Assembly: GCA_937886445.1 (NCBI GenBank)
Contig: CALGBY010000036.1
Span: 1-32,406, forward strand
Origin: an uncultured Clostridia bacterium
Lineage (GTDB): Bacteria > Bacillota > Clostridia > Christensenellales > Aristaeellaceae
DNA: 32,406 nucleotides
Reading direction: 5' to 3'
A program made the position numbers and the translations under genes. Under the pieces are notes generated by a model, which did not search any database, was not told the DNA's origin, and worked only from the letters and a program-made list of their open reading frames with translations. Shown here piece by piece: positions 23,501 to 32,235 of the stretch (positions are counted from its first letter, which is position 1; each line of letters opens with the position of its first letter).

Positions 23501-26500
23501 TTATCGTGAGTAATCCGTTGGTGTGCGATGTTCGCCATAGTGGCAAGGTTCCTTCAAGCCTTCCAATACAGAAGGCTTATCTTCCGCTTCCACTTCATGT
23601 GCTTCCTGCATGTTATGCTGATCCATGTTCAATTCAGCATCCAGTTCAGCTAATCGGCCACTTTTGGTGCGAAGTTCATCTTCCTGCGGGAAAGGCTTTC
23701 CGATTTCTTCCTTTGCCACAGCCATCTGCTGTTCCATGCTGACCAGATGATCATGCGCGTTTTCGACTTTCTTCTGCATCTGAGCCAGTGCGTTTTCGAT
23801 ACGGATGATATTACCGTCGGCAGAGTTGCCGATATCAACACGGTGAGTGAAAGCACCGTGCATCAACAGACGGAACTTGTTTTCAAACGTGTCGTATTCG
23901 ATTTGCATGCTCAAGCCACGATAGGAACCGATCTCCGGAGATTTTCCGAAGGAAGCAGTCTTGCATTCTTCCAGGATCGCTTTACCTGCTTCTTCCTTAT
24001 CTGTGATGAAATGTCCGTGAATCGTCATACCTACGAAACCTTCTTCCGGTAGCGGATGGGAAGCAACAGTAGCAATATCCTGATTGATACCGGCGATAAT
24101 ACGCTGATCCTGTTCGATCTGCTGCGGGAAATACTTCAGCAGTTGATCTTCCAGACGATACTGCTTGCTCTGATGGTCTGCTTTCATCAGTCTCAACCGC
24201 GCTACATCTACATCCAGGTCCATTTTTTCCTTGATACGGGGATCACCGGCGCACAAGGCTTTGATCTCGGCGTAGGAAAGCGCAGTTTCATCCACGTCAT
24301 CGCAGGAACGGACGGGGCTTTTGCTCGTCATGATCTGAGAGATGAATTTCTGCTTGTTCTCAACCGTCTGCCAGAGATAGGCGTCGAAGGTTGCTTCCGT
24401 CACATAGCGATAGATGAATACATCCTTGTTCTGATTACCTTGACGGACAATACGGCCAGCGCGCTGCTCAAGGTCACCGGGTCGCCACGGACAATCAAGG
24501 TCGTGCAGGGCTACCAGCCTGTCCTGTACGTTCATACCGGCACCCATCTTCGCAGTACTGCCCATCAGCACACGAACCTGTCCGCTTCGCACTTTTGCAA
24601 AAAGCTCCTTTTTGCGAACTTCGGTATTGGCTTCATGGATGAAGGCAATCTGTTCCGCAGGGATGCCCTGAGCAATCAGCTTGGAACGGATATCATCGTA
24701 GATATTGAAATTCCCATTGCCGGTTTCTTCCGGAGTGAGAATATCTGAAGGCTGTTCCTTGCCGTCAGAGGATTTTCCGCGAGGCGTAGACAGATCACAG
24801 AACACGAGCTGTGTAAGCTTATCCGCCTGCCCGTCACGGTAAATACGGAGAATGTTGTTCACACAGGCATTTACCTTACTGCCCGGATCGTCAGGCAGAA
24901 GCGGATTGATCAATCGCTGATCCAGACCCAGCTTTCTGCCATCGGAAGTAATCTTCAGCATGTTGTCCTCGGAAGGATCAATGCTGCCGGAATGAACTAG
25001 CGCGGCACGTTCGGAAAGCTTGGCTACCATTTCCTGCTGATGCTCGGAAGGCTTCACAACGACCGTTTCATAGTGAGCGTCCGGTGTGGGCAGATGCAGC
25101 TGATCAGCGGTCTTGATATCAGCCACTTCCTTGAAAAGCGTCATCAGTTCGGGCAGATTGAAGAACTTCGCGAAACGAGTACGGGCACGGTAGCCTGTTC
25201 CTTCAGGAGCCAGTTCAATCGCGGTAGTGGTCTCTCCAAAAGTGGAAGCCCAGGCATCGAAGTGAACCATGCCTTTCTCTTTCAGCGTTTTGTACTGAAG
25301 ATAGCGCTGCATGGTGTACAGTTCAGTCATACTGTTGGAAACCGGGGTGCCTGTCGCAAACACAGTTCCGCGTCCGCCAGTAATCTCGTCCATGTACTGA
25401 CACTTCAGGAACATATCGCTGGATTTCTGCGATTCGGCAGAAGAAAGACCGGCAACATTTCTCATCTTCGTAAAGAGGAAAAGGTTCTTGAAGGCATGAC
25501 CTTCATCAACAAACAACCGGTCTACACCTAGCTGTTCAAAGGTGACCACATGATCCTTCTTTTCTGCCGCTTCCAGTTTCTGAAGCTTGTTTTCCAACTG
25601 GCGTCTGGTTCTTTCAAGCTGTTTGATGGAGAACTGTTCGCCACGATGATGCTTCAGCTCAGAAATACCATCCGTGATCTCATCGATCTGATCCTGCAGC
25701 ATACGCTGCTGGCGTTCCTGGGAAACCGGGATTCTTTCAAACTGACTGTGACCGATAATCACCGCGTCATAATCGCCGGTAGCAATTCGGGCACAGAACT
25801 TCTGCCGGTTGGCTTTCTCAAAATCCTTTTTGGTAGCCACAAGAATATTGGAACTGGGATACAGACGGAGAAACTCCGAAGCCCACTGCTCCGTCAGATG
25901 ATTCGGCACAACGAACAGAGGCTTTTGACAAAGCCCCAGGCGTTTGGATTCCATAGCGGCGGCAACCATTTCGAAAGTTTTGCCAGCGCCAACCTCGTGT
26001 GCCAGTAGTGTATTGCCGCCGTACAGGATGTGTGCGACAGCATTCCGCTGATGCTCTCTCAGAGAGATTTCCGGGGTCATACCTGCAAACGCAATATGCT
26101 GACCGTCATACTCGCGGGGACGGATGGAATTGAAAAGCTCATTGTAGCGGGTAACAAGCCGGTCACGACGGTATGGATCCTTCCAGATCCAGTCACGGTA
26201 GGCATCTTTGATTGCTTGTTGCTTCTGCTGAGCCAGTGTGGTTTCTTTCTGGTTCAGGACACGACGTTCTTTGCCGTCTGCGTCCTCAATCGTATCGTAG
26301 ATACGCACATCCCGCAGATTCAGCGTATCTTCCAGAATCCTGTAAGCGTTTGCTCTGTCGGTTCCGTAAGTCACATAGGCTGCAACGTTGCTGGAGGAAA
26401 TCATGGTCTTGCCGTCAATGTTCCATTCAGCCGTGTAGGGAGAAAAGTTGACAGTTAGATACCGCTGAAGATACATGGGAGTACCGAAGGTTTCATACAT

Positions 26501-29500
26501 AAAATCCGCAATGGTCTCCTTATCCACCCAGGTAGCACCCAGTCGGACATCAATCTCGGAAGCATCCAGATCCTTGGGTTGAGCTGCTTCCAACGCATGA
26601 ACATTCGGTTCATACAAAGGATTGATTTCTGCTGCGGAAATCGCGTCACGAAGCTTCTGACGGACATTGCCGGAAAGATATTCGTCCGCGGTCACATAGG
26701 ATTCAAAGAGCGGTGTATGAGTCTGTCCGTTCGGGACCGGGAAGATCACGCCGGTAAGCTGCTGCGTGATTTCCTCTTTGGGAATATCGGTTAACTGCTC
26801 CATATAATCCAGATCGACTTTAGCCTTTTCCGCGATGGAAATAGCCAGTGCTTCGGTCGCAGTATCTACATGCGCAGCCACCTGATGCTGACGGATGGTG
26901 CGCTTGGTGAACATATCCGCTTTACGGGCTAGTTCACCCTGTTCATTGATCACTTCCAGAGAACAGAGCAGATAGTAGGAAGCGTCTTCAGAGAACACAT
27001 TGGCATTACCGCGGGAGTTAATCAGACCAAACCGTGCGGTATAACTGTCATACAGTTTGTCCAACTTTCTCTGAATAGCATGAATCTCATCATCATTGGC
27101 ATTATCCAACTGAGCTTGAATCAGTTCATTCACGCAATTCCGAAGTTCAACCAGCCCTTTGGCGCGTTCTTTCGCCGTCGGATTCAGATCGGGCTGAATC
27201 ATGATAGAGTTAGTGCGGTAATACACATCTCCGTCAACGACCGTGTAGGAGTAGTTTTTTACATTCGGATCAGCGGGGATCGTGTTTCGGATAGCTTCAT
27301 TCTCATTAAGTTCCGGAGGTTCCGCTTCCAGGTACTGTCCGCTGATATGGGTAACAGCTTCGCGCAACTGCTCTGAAAGGTCAGCGCCTTCGATGGGAAC
27401 ACAGGCCGTTTCGGTCTGATTCCCGTACATCCGGTTATCCCACACCATTGTGCCGAGGACCATTTCGGGATGCTCGGCAAAATAGCTGTTGATTGGCAAT
27501 CCGTCTTCAGTCTGTCCGAGATGCACCCAATCCGGTTCGATAGCAATGGGCTGTTCTCTCTTTTGCAGGAAGATGATATCACTGGTCACTTCAGTGCCGG
27601 CATTCGCCTTGAAGGCTGTGTTCGGCAGACGGATCGCGCCCAGAAGTTCAGCTCTCTGCGCGATGTATTTCCGGACTTCGGGATTCTGCTTATCCATCGT
27701 TCCCTTGGAAGTGATGAAAGCAACAACGCCGCCGGGGCGAACCTGGTCCAATGTCTTCGCAAAGAAATAGTCATGGATCAGGAAGTTATACTTGTCAAAG
27801 GCACGGTCCTGTACCTTATAGGAACCAAAGGGCACATTGCCGATAGCCAGATCAAAGAAGTCCTTTTTATCAGTCGTTTCAAATCCAGCGACCGTGATAT
27901 CTGCCTTGGGATAAAGCTTCTGAGCGATTCTTCCGGTAATGCTGTCTAACTCAACACCGTACAGCCGGCTTTCGGTCATACTGTCTGGAAGCATACCGAA
28001 GAAGTTACCCACACCGCAGCTGGGTTCCAGTACATTGCCTGTATGGAACCCCATCTGTTCCACCGCATCATAGATGGCACGGATCACAATGGGACTGGTG
28101 TAATGCGCGTTCAGCGTAGAACTGCGGGCAGCAATGTATTCTTCGGGAGTCAATGCCGCGGACAATTCCACATATTCATCTGACCAGTTGGGTTTGGTTT
28201 CATCAAAAGCGTCTGCCAAACCACCCCAGCCAACATAGCGGGAAAGGATTTCCTGTTCATCGTGTGTTGCGGATCTCTGCTCCGCTTCCAACTGCTTCAG
28301 CAGATGAATGGCGTTCATATTGGCTTGGAACTTAGATTTCGCACCGCCTTCGCCTAGATGATCGTCCGTGATATGGAAGTTTTCAGCAATGGGAGCAGGA
28401 GGCTCAGGAACACGTTCTTCTTCAGCAGTCGCAGTGAGATCAATCACGATACTACGAAGATGTAGTTCCTCGTCCGGGGTTTCGGTGGATTCATGGACAG
28501 GAAGCAGATTATTATTGCGTTCGTCTTGAGCCAGTAGTCTTTCAAATTGTTCAATGCTTTCGGCACGGAGTACAGGATATACGAGCGTCGGATCACGAAG
28601 CTGAACACCGAAAGGAGTCTTTTCTTCGATCAAAAAAGCGGTACCGTCCAGATAAACGGTATCGCCGACATCGTAGGTATGAGGTTCTGTACTTTCGGTC
28701 TGAGAGATTACCGGTTCGCTGATTGGTTCGGCAATGGGCTCATCCGCTGTCTCTTCAGCTTCAAGCATTTCATTCGGAACATCCTCCGGAGTGAAATCCT
28801 GTTCTTCTTCGTCGGGTTCTTCCGGAGAAGACATTTCAGCAACTCTCTCTTCCGCTTCACGAAGCTGAAGGACTTCTTTCTCCTTTTCGGTAAGATAGAG
28901 ATCCTTGCGAATCAGAGTTACAACACGGGAAGAAACCTGTGACCAGGTGAGAAGCACCTGAGGCGCATCGCCTTTCTGAAGCTGGATTCCCTTGGAATCG
29001 TGGTTCTCGCCGCTGTGGTCGGAGCCGGAAACAGCGTGAGATCTTCCGCCGATTCCATATTCGTTCTTCAGAAAATCGGCTCTCTCTTTGGTGGAATGAG
29101 GCGGGAAAGCAGTGAAATACTGATAAATCCGACCTTTGCCACCGGCAACACTGCTGCCGCCCGTAATTGTTGCGTCAATTTCGTCTTCCGTAATGAAGGT
29201 CTGAACCCGGGCTACTTCTGTCAGCAGGGAATCATAAGTCCGCCTTGGCATAACCAGTTCATTCAGCGCGGGAACCATGAATTCCGGTGTATAGAACCGG
29301 AAACGCATCAGATCATGATTCTGCCGGTAAGCATCGGTAAAAGTTCTTGCTTCCTCAGTTAACAGAGAAACGAAATCAGGATCTGTGAGTGCATTTGCCA
29401 GGCGAGCAGTTTCTTCAGGAAAACCTCCTCCTCGCAGAGCTTTCAGTGTCGGCATGTATTCTTCTGCTTCAGAAGCCATATCCCGACTCATATACCACAG

Positions 29501-31105
29501 ACTTTCAGCGAGGCGTTTCCGTTCATGAATCGGTGCTGAGGCCAGTTCAAGCATACTGAGATACTGACCGGATTCCATCAGATCGCCGATCCTCTTGGCT
29601 GCGTCTTCCCAGGTCAACAGTTGGGACATATGAACATTGCGCGCGTATTTGCCATTAGCAATCCGAATGCCGGAATCTTCATACCATGCACTGTACTGCC
29701 TGCCGTTGATAACCAGACCGTTTCCACCGTGATAGAGGCGTTGCATCCGTTCTGCGATGGTTGTAACAGGCATCTGCTTCATAAAGTCGTTGGCAATGAT
29801 CAACCGTAGATCAGTGGTGTTGCCGCCCTGACGCAGTACCTCGTCCACAACTTCCTGGGGTACAGAAAAAGCGAAGGGCGTTTGTACGCTCTCCGCTTCA
29901 AGGATATCAATCAGTTCAATCTGTTCACTTTCGCTCGGAACAATGAAACTCATTTGTTCCGAAAGCCGCATCAGTCTGGATTGTTCTTCGGGGGTTAGTT
30001 GTAGATCAGTTCCGAGAGAATCGTCTCTTCCGCCTGGTGCTGCAGATTGTTCATCTGCGCTACCCAGCTCATCTGATCCTTCGCCTTCAGTTCCTCCGTC
30101 ACGTTGTACTGCTTCTTCAGGTTCGTCATCAGGGCTTCCATCCTCGTCTGCGCGGTCTTCTCGATCTCCTGCAGGTGCGGCATCAGCTTCCCGGTCAGGA
30201 GCAGCCGACTGAACAGGCCAGGACGGTTCTCCTTCAGATAGTCTTGACGCATCAGTGCGTACTTGCCCAGCGGGGTGTCGATCTTGTCCGCTTCGGTCAG
30301 AATCAAGTTCGGGAACAGGTAATCTCCCTTCCGGGTGTAAGTCAGCTCGCTCATTTTCATGGCTCCTTTCATAGCTCTTGATAGTTGCTTCGATCTGCCT
30401 CAGAACTGTACTGCTGATTGTATTGATCGCGGTTCCCAGTTCCATCAGGGCAACGGGAGTGTTCCAGTTGAAGACATCCGCGAAATCTTCTCGTTCAGCT
30501 TCCGGTTCCAGTCCGCACCGGCTTTCCAGAGTGAACTGGAGGCTGTTTGCCGCCAGTTTCCGGAAGGAGGCCCCGATGCTGAAATCATCATACCCCTGCA
30601 TAAAGGTATCCGCAACGCTGTCGATGATGTCTCTACGATGCTCGCGCCAGTAATCCAGTGCTTTCCTCTGCGCAATCTGCTCAAGCTGGGCAGCAAGGCC
30701 CAAAGAGGCAAGCGCATCAAAGCGGTCTTCCAGCATATCGGAAACACTGGATAAATGTTCTTCACGTAGAACCCAGGGATTCACGCTCAGAGAATTATGG
30801 CGTTCTCCAGTATCGGACACATCAAATACATAACGCAGTCGCGGACCGTAAGGGGTAGGTGTGATCAGTGCGATGCCCTTTGTGCCCTTGCGAATGTATC
30901 TGTGCATGGTGTTGTTCCAAAGGTCGAATTCAGCACAGGCCGTCGCATCAGGACGCTGGGCATAGATCAGAAGCTGATCATAATAGTTGTATTTGTAAAG
31001 CCGTGCGGATGTGGTCAGGAAATCAGCCCAGCCGCGGTAATCACCGGCAAGCTTTCGGGCTGTATCATCAGCCAGTTCCACATATTCCTGTGCTTTGTTG
31101 GGCAT
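23501..31105 (-). CDS. Giant N6-DNA-methylase / SNF2-like helicase of conjugative elements
   Basis: 2534 aa from ATG 31105 (GGAG 7 bases upstream). Seen in order: an N-terminal domain (~1-240, YKYNYYDQLLIYAQRPDA), a low-complexity Asp/Arg/Glu/Pro linker (~251-370), a second conserved region (~400-690), an N6-methylase domain (SAM motif LEPSCGVGNFFG ~1020; IGNVPFG in place of NPPY ~1085), and a superfamily 2 helicase (Walker A HEVGAGKT ~1703, VDEGHAFKN ~1868, ATGTPVSNS, VLMGSTAKMGAGMNVQ, QRAGRIVRQGN ~2217), then a coiled C-terminus. Proteins of this build are typical of Tn1549/Tn916-type elements in Clostridia and are thought to modify, unwind or protect incoming DNA. The NVPF motif makes methyl transfer uncertain. 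A tnpV-family gene is embedded in another frame over the linker. Confidence 0.93.
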   Translation of the reverse strand: MPNKAQEYVELADDTARKLAGDYRGWADFLTTSARLYKYNYYDQLLIYAQRPDATACAEFDLWNNTMHRYIRKGTKGIALITPTPYGPRLRYVFDVSDTGERHNSLSVNPWVLREEHLSSVSDMLEDRFDALASLGLAAQLEQIAQRKALDYWREHRRDIIDSVADTFMQGYDDFSIGASFRKLAANSLQFTLESRCGLEPEAEREDFADVFNWNTPVALMELGTAINTISSTVLRQIEATIKSYERSHENERADLHPEGRLPVPELDSDRSGQDRHPAGQVRTDASRLSEGEPSWPVQSAAPDREADAAPAGDREDRADEDGSPDDEPEEAVQRDGGTEGEGSDELGSADEQSAAPGGRDDSLGTDLQLTPEEQSRLMRLSEQMSFIVPSESEQIELIDILEAESVQTPFAFSVPQEVVDEVLRQGGNTTDLRLIIANDFMKQMPVTTIAERMQRLYHGGNGLVINGRQYSAWYEDSGIRIANGKYARNVHMSQLLTWEDAAKRIGDLMESGQYLSMLELASAPIHERKRLAESLWYMSRDMASEAEEYMPTLKALRGGGFPEETARLANALTDPDFVSLLTEEARTFTDAYRQNHDLMRFRFYTPEFMVPALNELVMPRRTYDSLLTEVARVQTFITEDEIDATITGGSSVAGGKGRIYQYFTAFPPHSTKERADFLKNEYGIGGRSHAVSGSDHSGENHDSKGIQLQKGDAPQVLLTWSQVSSRVVTLIRKDLYLTEKEKEVLQLREAEERVAEMSSPEEPDEEEQDFTPEDVPNEMLEAEETADEPIAEPISEPVISQTESTEPHTYDVGDTVYLDGTAFLIEEKTPFGVQLRDPTLVYPVLRAESIEQFERLLAQDERNNNLLPVHESTETPDEELHLRSIVIDLTATAEEERVPEPPAPIAENFHITDDHLGEGGAKSKFQANMNAIHLLKQLEAEQRSATHDEQEILSRYVGWGGLADAFDETKPNWSDEYVELSAALTPEEYIAARSSTLNAHYTSPIVIRAIYDAVEQMGFHTGNVLEPSCGVGNFFGMLPDSMTESRLYGVELDSITGRIAQKLYPKADITVAGFETTDKKDFFDLAIGNVPFGSYKVQDRAFDKYNFLIHDYFFAKTLDQVRPGGVVAFITSKGTMDKQNPEVRKYIAQRAELLGAIRLPNTAFKANAGTEVTSDIIFLQKREQPIAIEPDWVHLGQTEDGLPINSYFAEHPEMVLGTMVWDNRMYGNQTETACVPIEGADLSEQLREAVTHISGQYLEAEPPELNENEAIRNTIPADPNVKNYSYTVVDGDVYYRTNSIMIQPDLNPTAKERAKGLVELRNCVNELIQAQLDNANDDEIHAIQRKLDKLYDSYTARFGLINSRGNANVFSEDASYYLLCSLEVINEQGELARKADMFTKRTIRQHQVAAHVDTATEALAISIAEKAKVDLDYMEQLTDIPKEEITQQLTGVIFPVPNGQTHTPLFESYVTADEYLSGNVRQKLRDAISAAEINPLYEPNVHALEAAQPKDLDASEIDVRLGATWVDKETIADFMYETFGTPMYLQRYLTVNFSPYTAEWNIDGKTMISSSNVAAYVTYGTDRANAYRILEDTLNLRDVRIYDTIEDADGKERRVLNQKETTLAQQKQQAIKDAYRDWIWKDPYRRDRLVTRYNELFNSIRPREYDGQHIAFAGMTPEISLREHQRNAVAHILYGGNTLLAHEVGAGKTFEMVAAAMESKRLGLCQKPLFVVPNHLTEQWASEFLRLYPSSNILVATKKDFEKANRQKFCARIATGDYDAVIIGHSQFERIPVSQERQQRMLQDQIDEITDGISELKHHRGEQFSIKQLERTRRQLENKLQKLEAAEKKDHVVTFEQLGVDRLFVDEGHAFKNLFLFTKMRNVAGLSSAESQKSSDMFLKCQYMDEITGGRGTVFATGTPVSNSMTELYTMQRYLQYKTLKEKGMVHFDAWASTFGETTTAIELAPEGTGYRARTRFAKFFNLPELMTLFKEVADIKTADQLHLPTPDAHYETVVVKPSEHQQEMVAKLSERAALVHSGSIDPSEDNMLKITSDGRKLGLDQRLINPLLPDDPGSKVNACVNNILRIYRDGQADKLTQLVFCDLSTPRGKSSDGKEQPSDILTPEETGNGNFNIYDDIRSKLIAQGIPAEQIAFIHEANTEVRKKELFAKVRSGQVRVLMGSTAKMGAGMNVQDRLVALHDLDCPWRPGDLEQRAGRIVRQGNQNKDVFIYRYVTEATFDAYLWQTVENKQKFISQIMTSKSPVRSCDDVDETALSYAEIKALCAGDPRIKEKMDLDVDVARLRLMKADHQSKQYRLEDQLLKYFPQQIEQDQRIIAGINQDIATVASHPLPEEGFVGMTIHGHFITDKEEAGKAILEECKTASFGKSPEIGSYRGLSMQIEYDTFENKFRLLMHGAFTHRVDIGNSADGNIIRIENALAQMQKKVENAHDHLVSMEQQMAVAKEEIGKPFPQEDELRTKSGRLAELDAELNMDQHNMQEAHEVEAEDKPSVLEGLKEPCHYGEHRTPTDYSR
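29995..30354 (-). CDS. tnpV: TnpV-family protein encoded out of frame inside the helicase gene
   Basis: 119 aa from ATG 30354, with AAAGGAG 8 bases upstream, a strong ribosome-binding site inside the helicase gene. It is shifted by one base relative to the helicase codons and covers helicase residues ~251-370, exactly the low-complexity linker. The protein is full length and matches the TnpV family along its whole run: GDYLFPNLILTEADKI, LGKYALMRQDYLKENRPG, LLLTGKLMPHLQEIE and DQMSWVAQMNNLQHQAEETI, ending LIYN. It resembles the separate tnpV at 18730. Both frames therefore look coding. Either a tnpV gene was absorbed into the helicase gene, or the linker was overprinted. Confidence 0.8.
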   Translation of the reverse strand: MSELTYTRKGDYLFPNLILTEADKIDTPLGKYALMRQDYLKENRPGLFSRLLLTGKLMPHLQEIEKTAQTRMEALMTNLKKQYNVTEELKAKDQMSWVAQMNNLQHQAEETILSELIYN

Positions 31106-31140
31106 ACTCAATCTCCTTTTCAGTCAGTTTTGTTAATGTA

Positions 31141-31437
31141 TCATTCAATTTCAGCATCTGGATCAATCTCGTCAAACAGATCGAGATAAAATCCGTCATA
31201 CGCTGAATCTTCACAATCGAACGAACAGTCCGGTGTCAGACTATCGCTGAGTTCGTCATATTCCTCATCGCTCATATCCTTGAGCTTATGAATCACACCA
31301 TCAGCCAAATCATGAAGATCTGTTTCATCCGGCATCAAATAACGCATCATGTTCTTCAATTCCTTTATGGTTCCTTTACGGTTCCCGGGGTCATAGATAC
31401 AGATCAAATTGAGTTCTTCAGTAGTAAAAACAGTCAT
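31141..31437 (-). CDS. TTRAP: putative transposon-transfer assisting protein
   Basis: 98 aa. The N-terminus TVFTTEELNLICIYDPGNRK and the central DLADGVIHKLKDMSDEEYDEL match the transposon-transfer assisting protein family of Clostridial conjugative transposons; the tail is acidic. Its function in transfer is inferred from such elements, not proven. ATG 31437 has AGGAGG 6 bases upstream. It ends 35 bp before the helicase-methylase gene and is likely the first gene of that transcript. Confidence 0.82.
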   Translation of the reverse strand: MTVFTTEELNLICIYDPGNRKGTIKELKNMMRYLMPDETDLHDLADGVIHKLKDMSDEEYDELSDSLTPDCSFDCEDSAYDGFYLDLFDEIDPDAEIE

Positions 31438-31477
31438 GTGAACCTCCTGTTGTTTGATTTAGAAGGGCAAAAAGAAA

Positions 31478-31501
31478 CAGGATGATCAACTGGTCATCCT
31501 G
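31478..31501 (-). terminator. Probable intrinsic terminator after the acetyltransferase gene
   Basis: 8-bp stem CAGGATGA/TCATCCTG followed on the minus strand by a T-rich tract (TTTCTTTTT). It lies about 100 bp past the acetyltransferase stop and before the TTRAP gene, so it would insulate the element's operon. Confidence 0.6.
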
Positions 31502-31568
31502 CTTCAAAATTGTGTATTCTGTTGTTTGAAAAGTCCCGATATTACTGGGTTTGTTGGTACTCCATAGC

Positions 31569-31591
31569 GGGATAAATCAAACATTTATCCC
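31569..31591. promoter_or_regulatory. Perfect 9-bp dyad, possible operator
   Basis: GGGATAAAT-CAAAC-ATTTATCCC, between the acetyltransferase stop and the TTRAP gene. No U-tract follows, so a regulator site is more likely than a terminator. Confidence 0.4.
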
Positions 31592-31607
31592 CGTAATTTA
31601 ATTCGAT

Positions 31608-32108
31608 TCAGCCTGGATTGAGGCACTTCCTCAGCATAATGATCTGATCAGTCCGGTATTCTTCTTCAAATCCATTTTTGAGGAATAGTGTAACTGCTGG
31701 GTTATTGATTGCAATATCATCATGAAGAACGAAAACACCGTTTTTCTTTGCTTCATTGCACAAAAGCTTTAAGGCAGCAGTTCCGTAACCATGATGACGA
31801 TATTTGGAATGGATGATAACATCAACAAGCCACAGATCCTGTTCTGAATCATGATGCCATGCAGCTTCGCCAATGTAGATACGGCTGTTATCAAGTGTCA
31901 CATACCGATAGAAACGCTCTCCACAGGGATTTTTTACCCAGTGGTCGAACCAGTCTTTCCATTTATCTTTTGTAAACTGGATTGTACCACCCCATGCATT
32001 GTTGTAGCTCATGGTTTCTGGATCAGACAAAAGCAGTTGTCGAAACCACATATCGTCGAATTGTGGCTCGTAAAGCCTTATTTTGTGATTATCTGCCAAT
32101 TGAATCAT
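31608..32108 (-). CDS. GNAT-family N-acetyltransferase
   Basis: 166 aa, normal length for a single GNAT domain. The acetyl-CoA-binding motif A is RHHGYGTAALKLL (~104-116) after the beta-strand WLVDVIIHSKYR, and motif B-like NNPAVTLFLKNGFEEE follows. The family transfers acetyl groups to amines of proteins, antibiotics or metabolites; the substrate cannot be told here. The ATG at 32108 directly abuts GAGGA; the in-frame TTG three codons later has better spacing, so the start could be at 32099. It may be cargo of the element or a chromosomal neighbour. Confidence 0.85.
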   Translation of the reverse strand: MIQLADNHKIRLYEPQFDDMWFRQLLLSDPETMSYNNAWGGTIQFTKDKWKDWFDHWVKNPCGERFYRYVTLDNSRIYIGEAAWHHDSEQDLWLVDVIIHSKYRHHGYGTAALKLLCNEAKKNGVFVLHDDIAINNPAVTLFLKNGFEEEYRTDQIIMLRKCLNPG

Positions 32109-32138
32109 TCCTCGTTTATCTCGTCAAACTGGGATTTG

Positions 32139-32153
32139 GCGGCGAGTCGCCGC
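32139..32153. repeat. GC-rich palindrome upstream of the acetyltransferase gene
   Basis: GCGGCGA-G-TCGCCGC, a perfect 7-bp dyad in the 127-bp spacer between the flavin reductase-like stop and the acetyltransferase start. It could be a small terminator-like hairpin or an operator. Confidence 0.45.
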
Positions 32154-32235
32154 AGACAATTCGTGCTCGGTGCAGCGTGAATCGCAACTTCCCTGACCCG
32201 CTCGGTATCGATTGATGCTGATAAGCTGGGATTGG

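Noticed and set aside
24056..26458. Long plus-strand open frames opposite the helicase-methylase gene
   Set aside because: Shadow frames of a strongly conserved gene; composition is not protein-like and no start signals are present.
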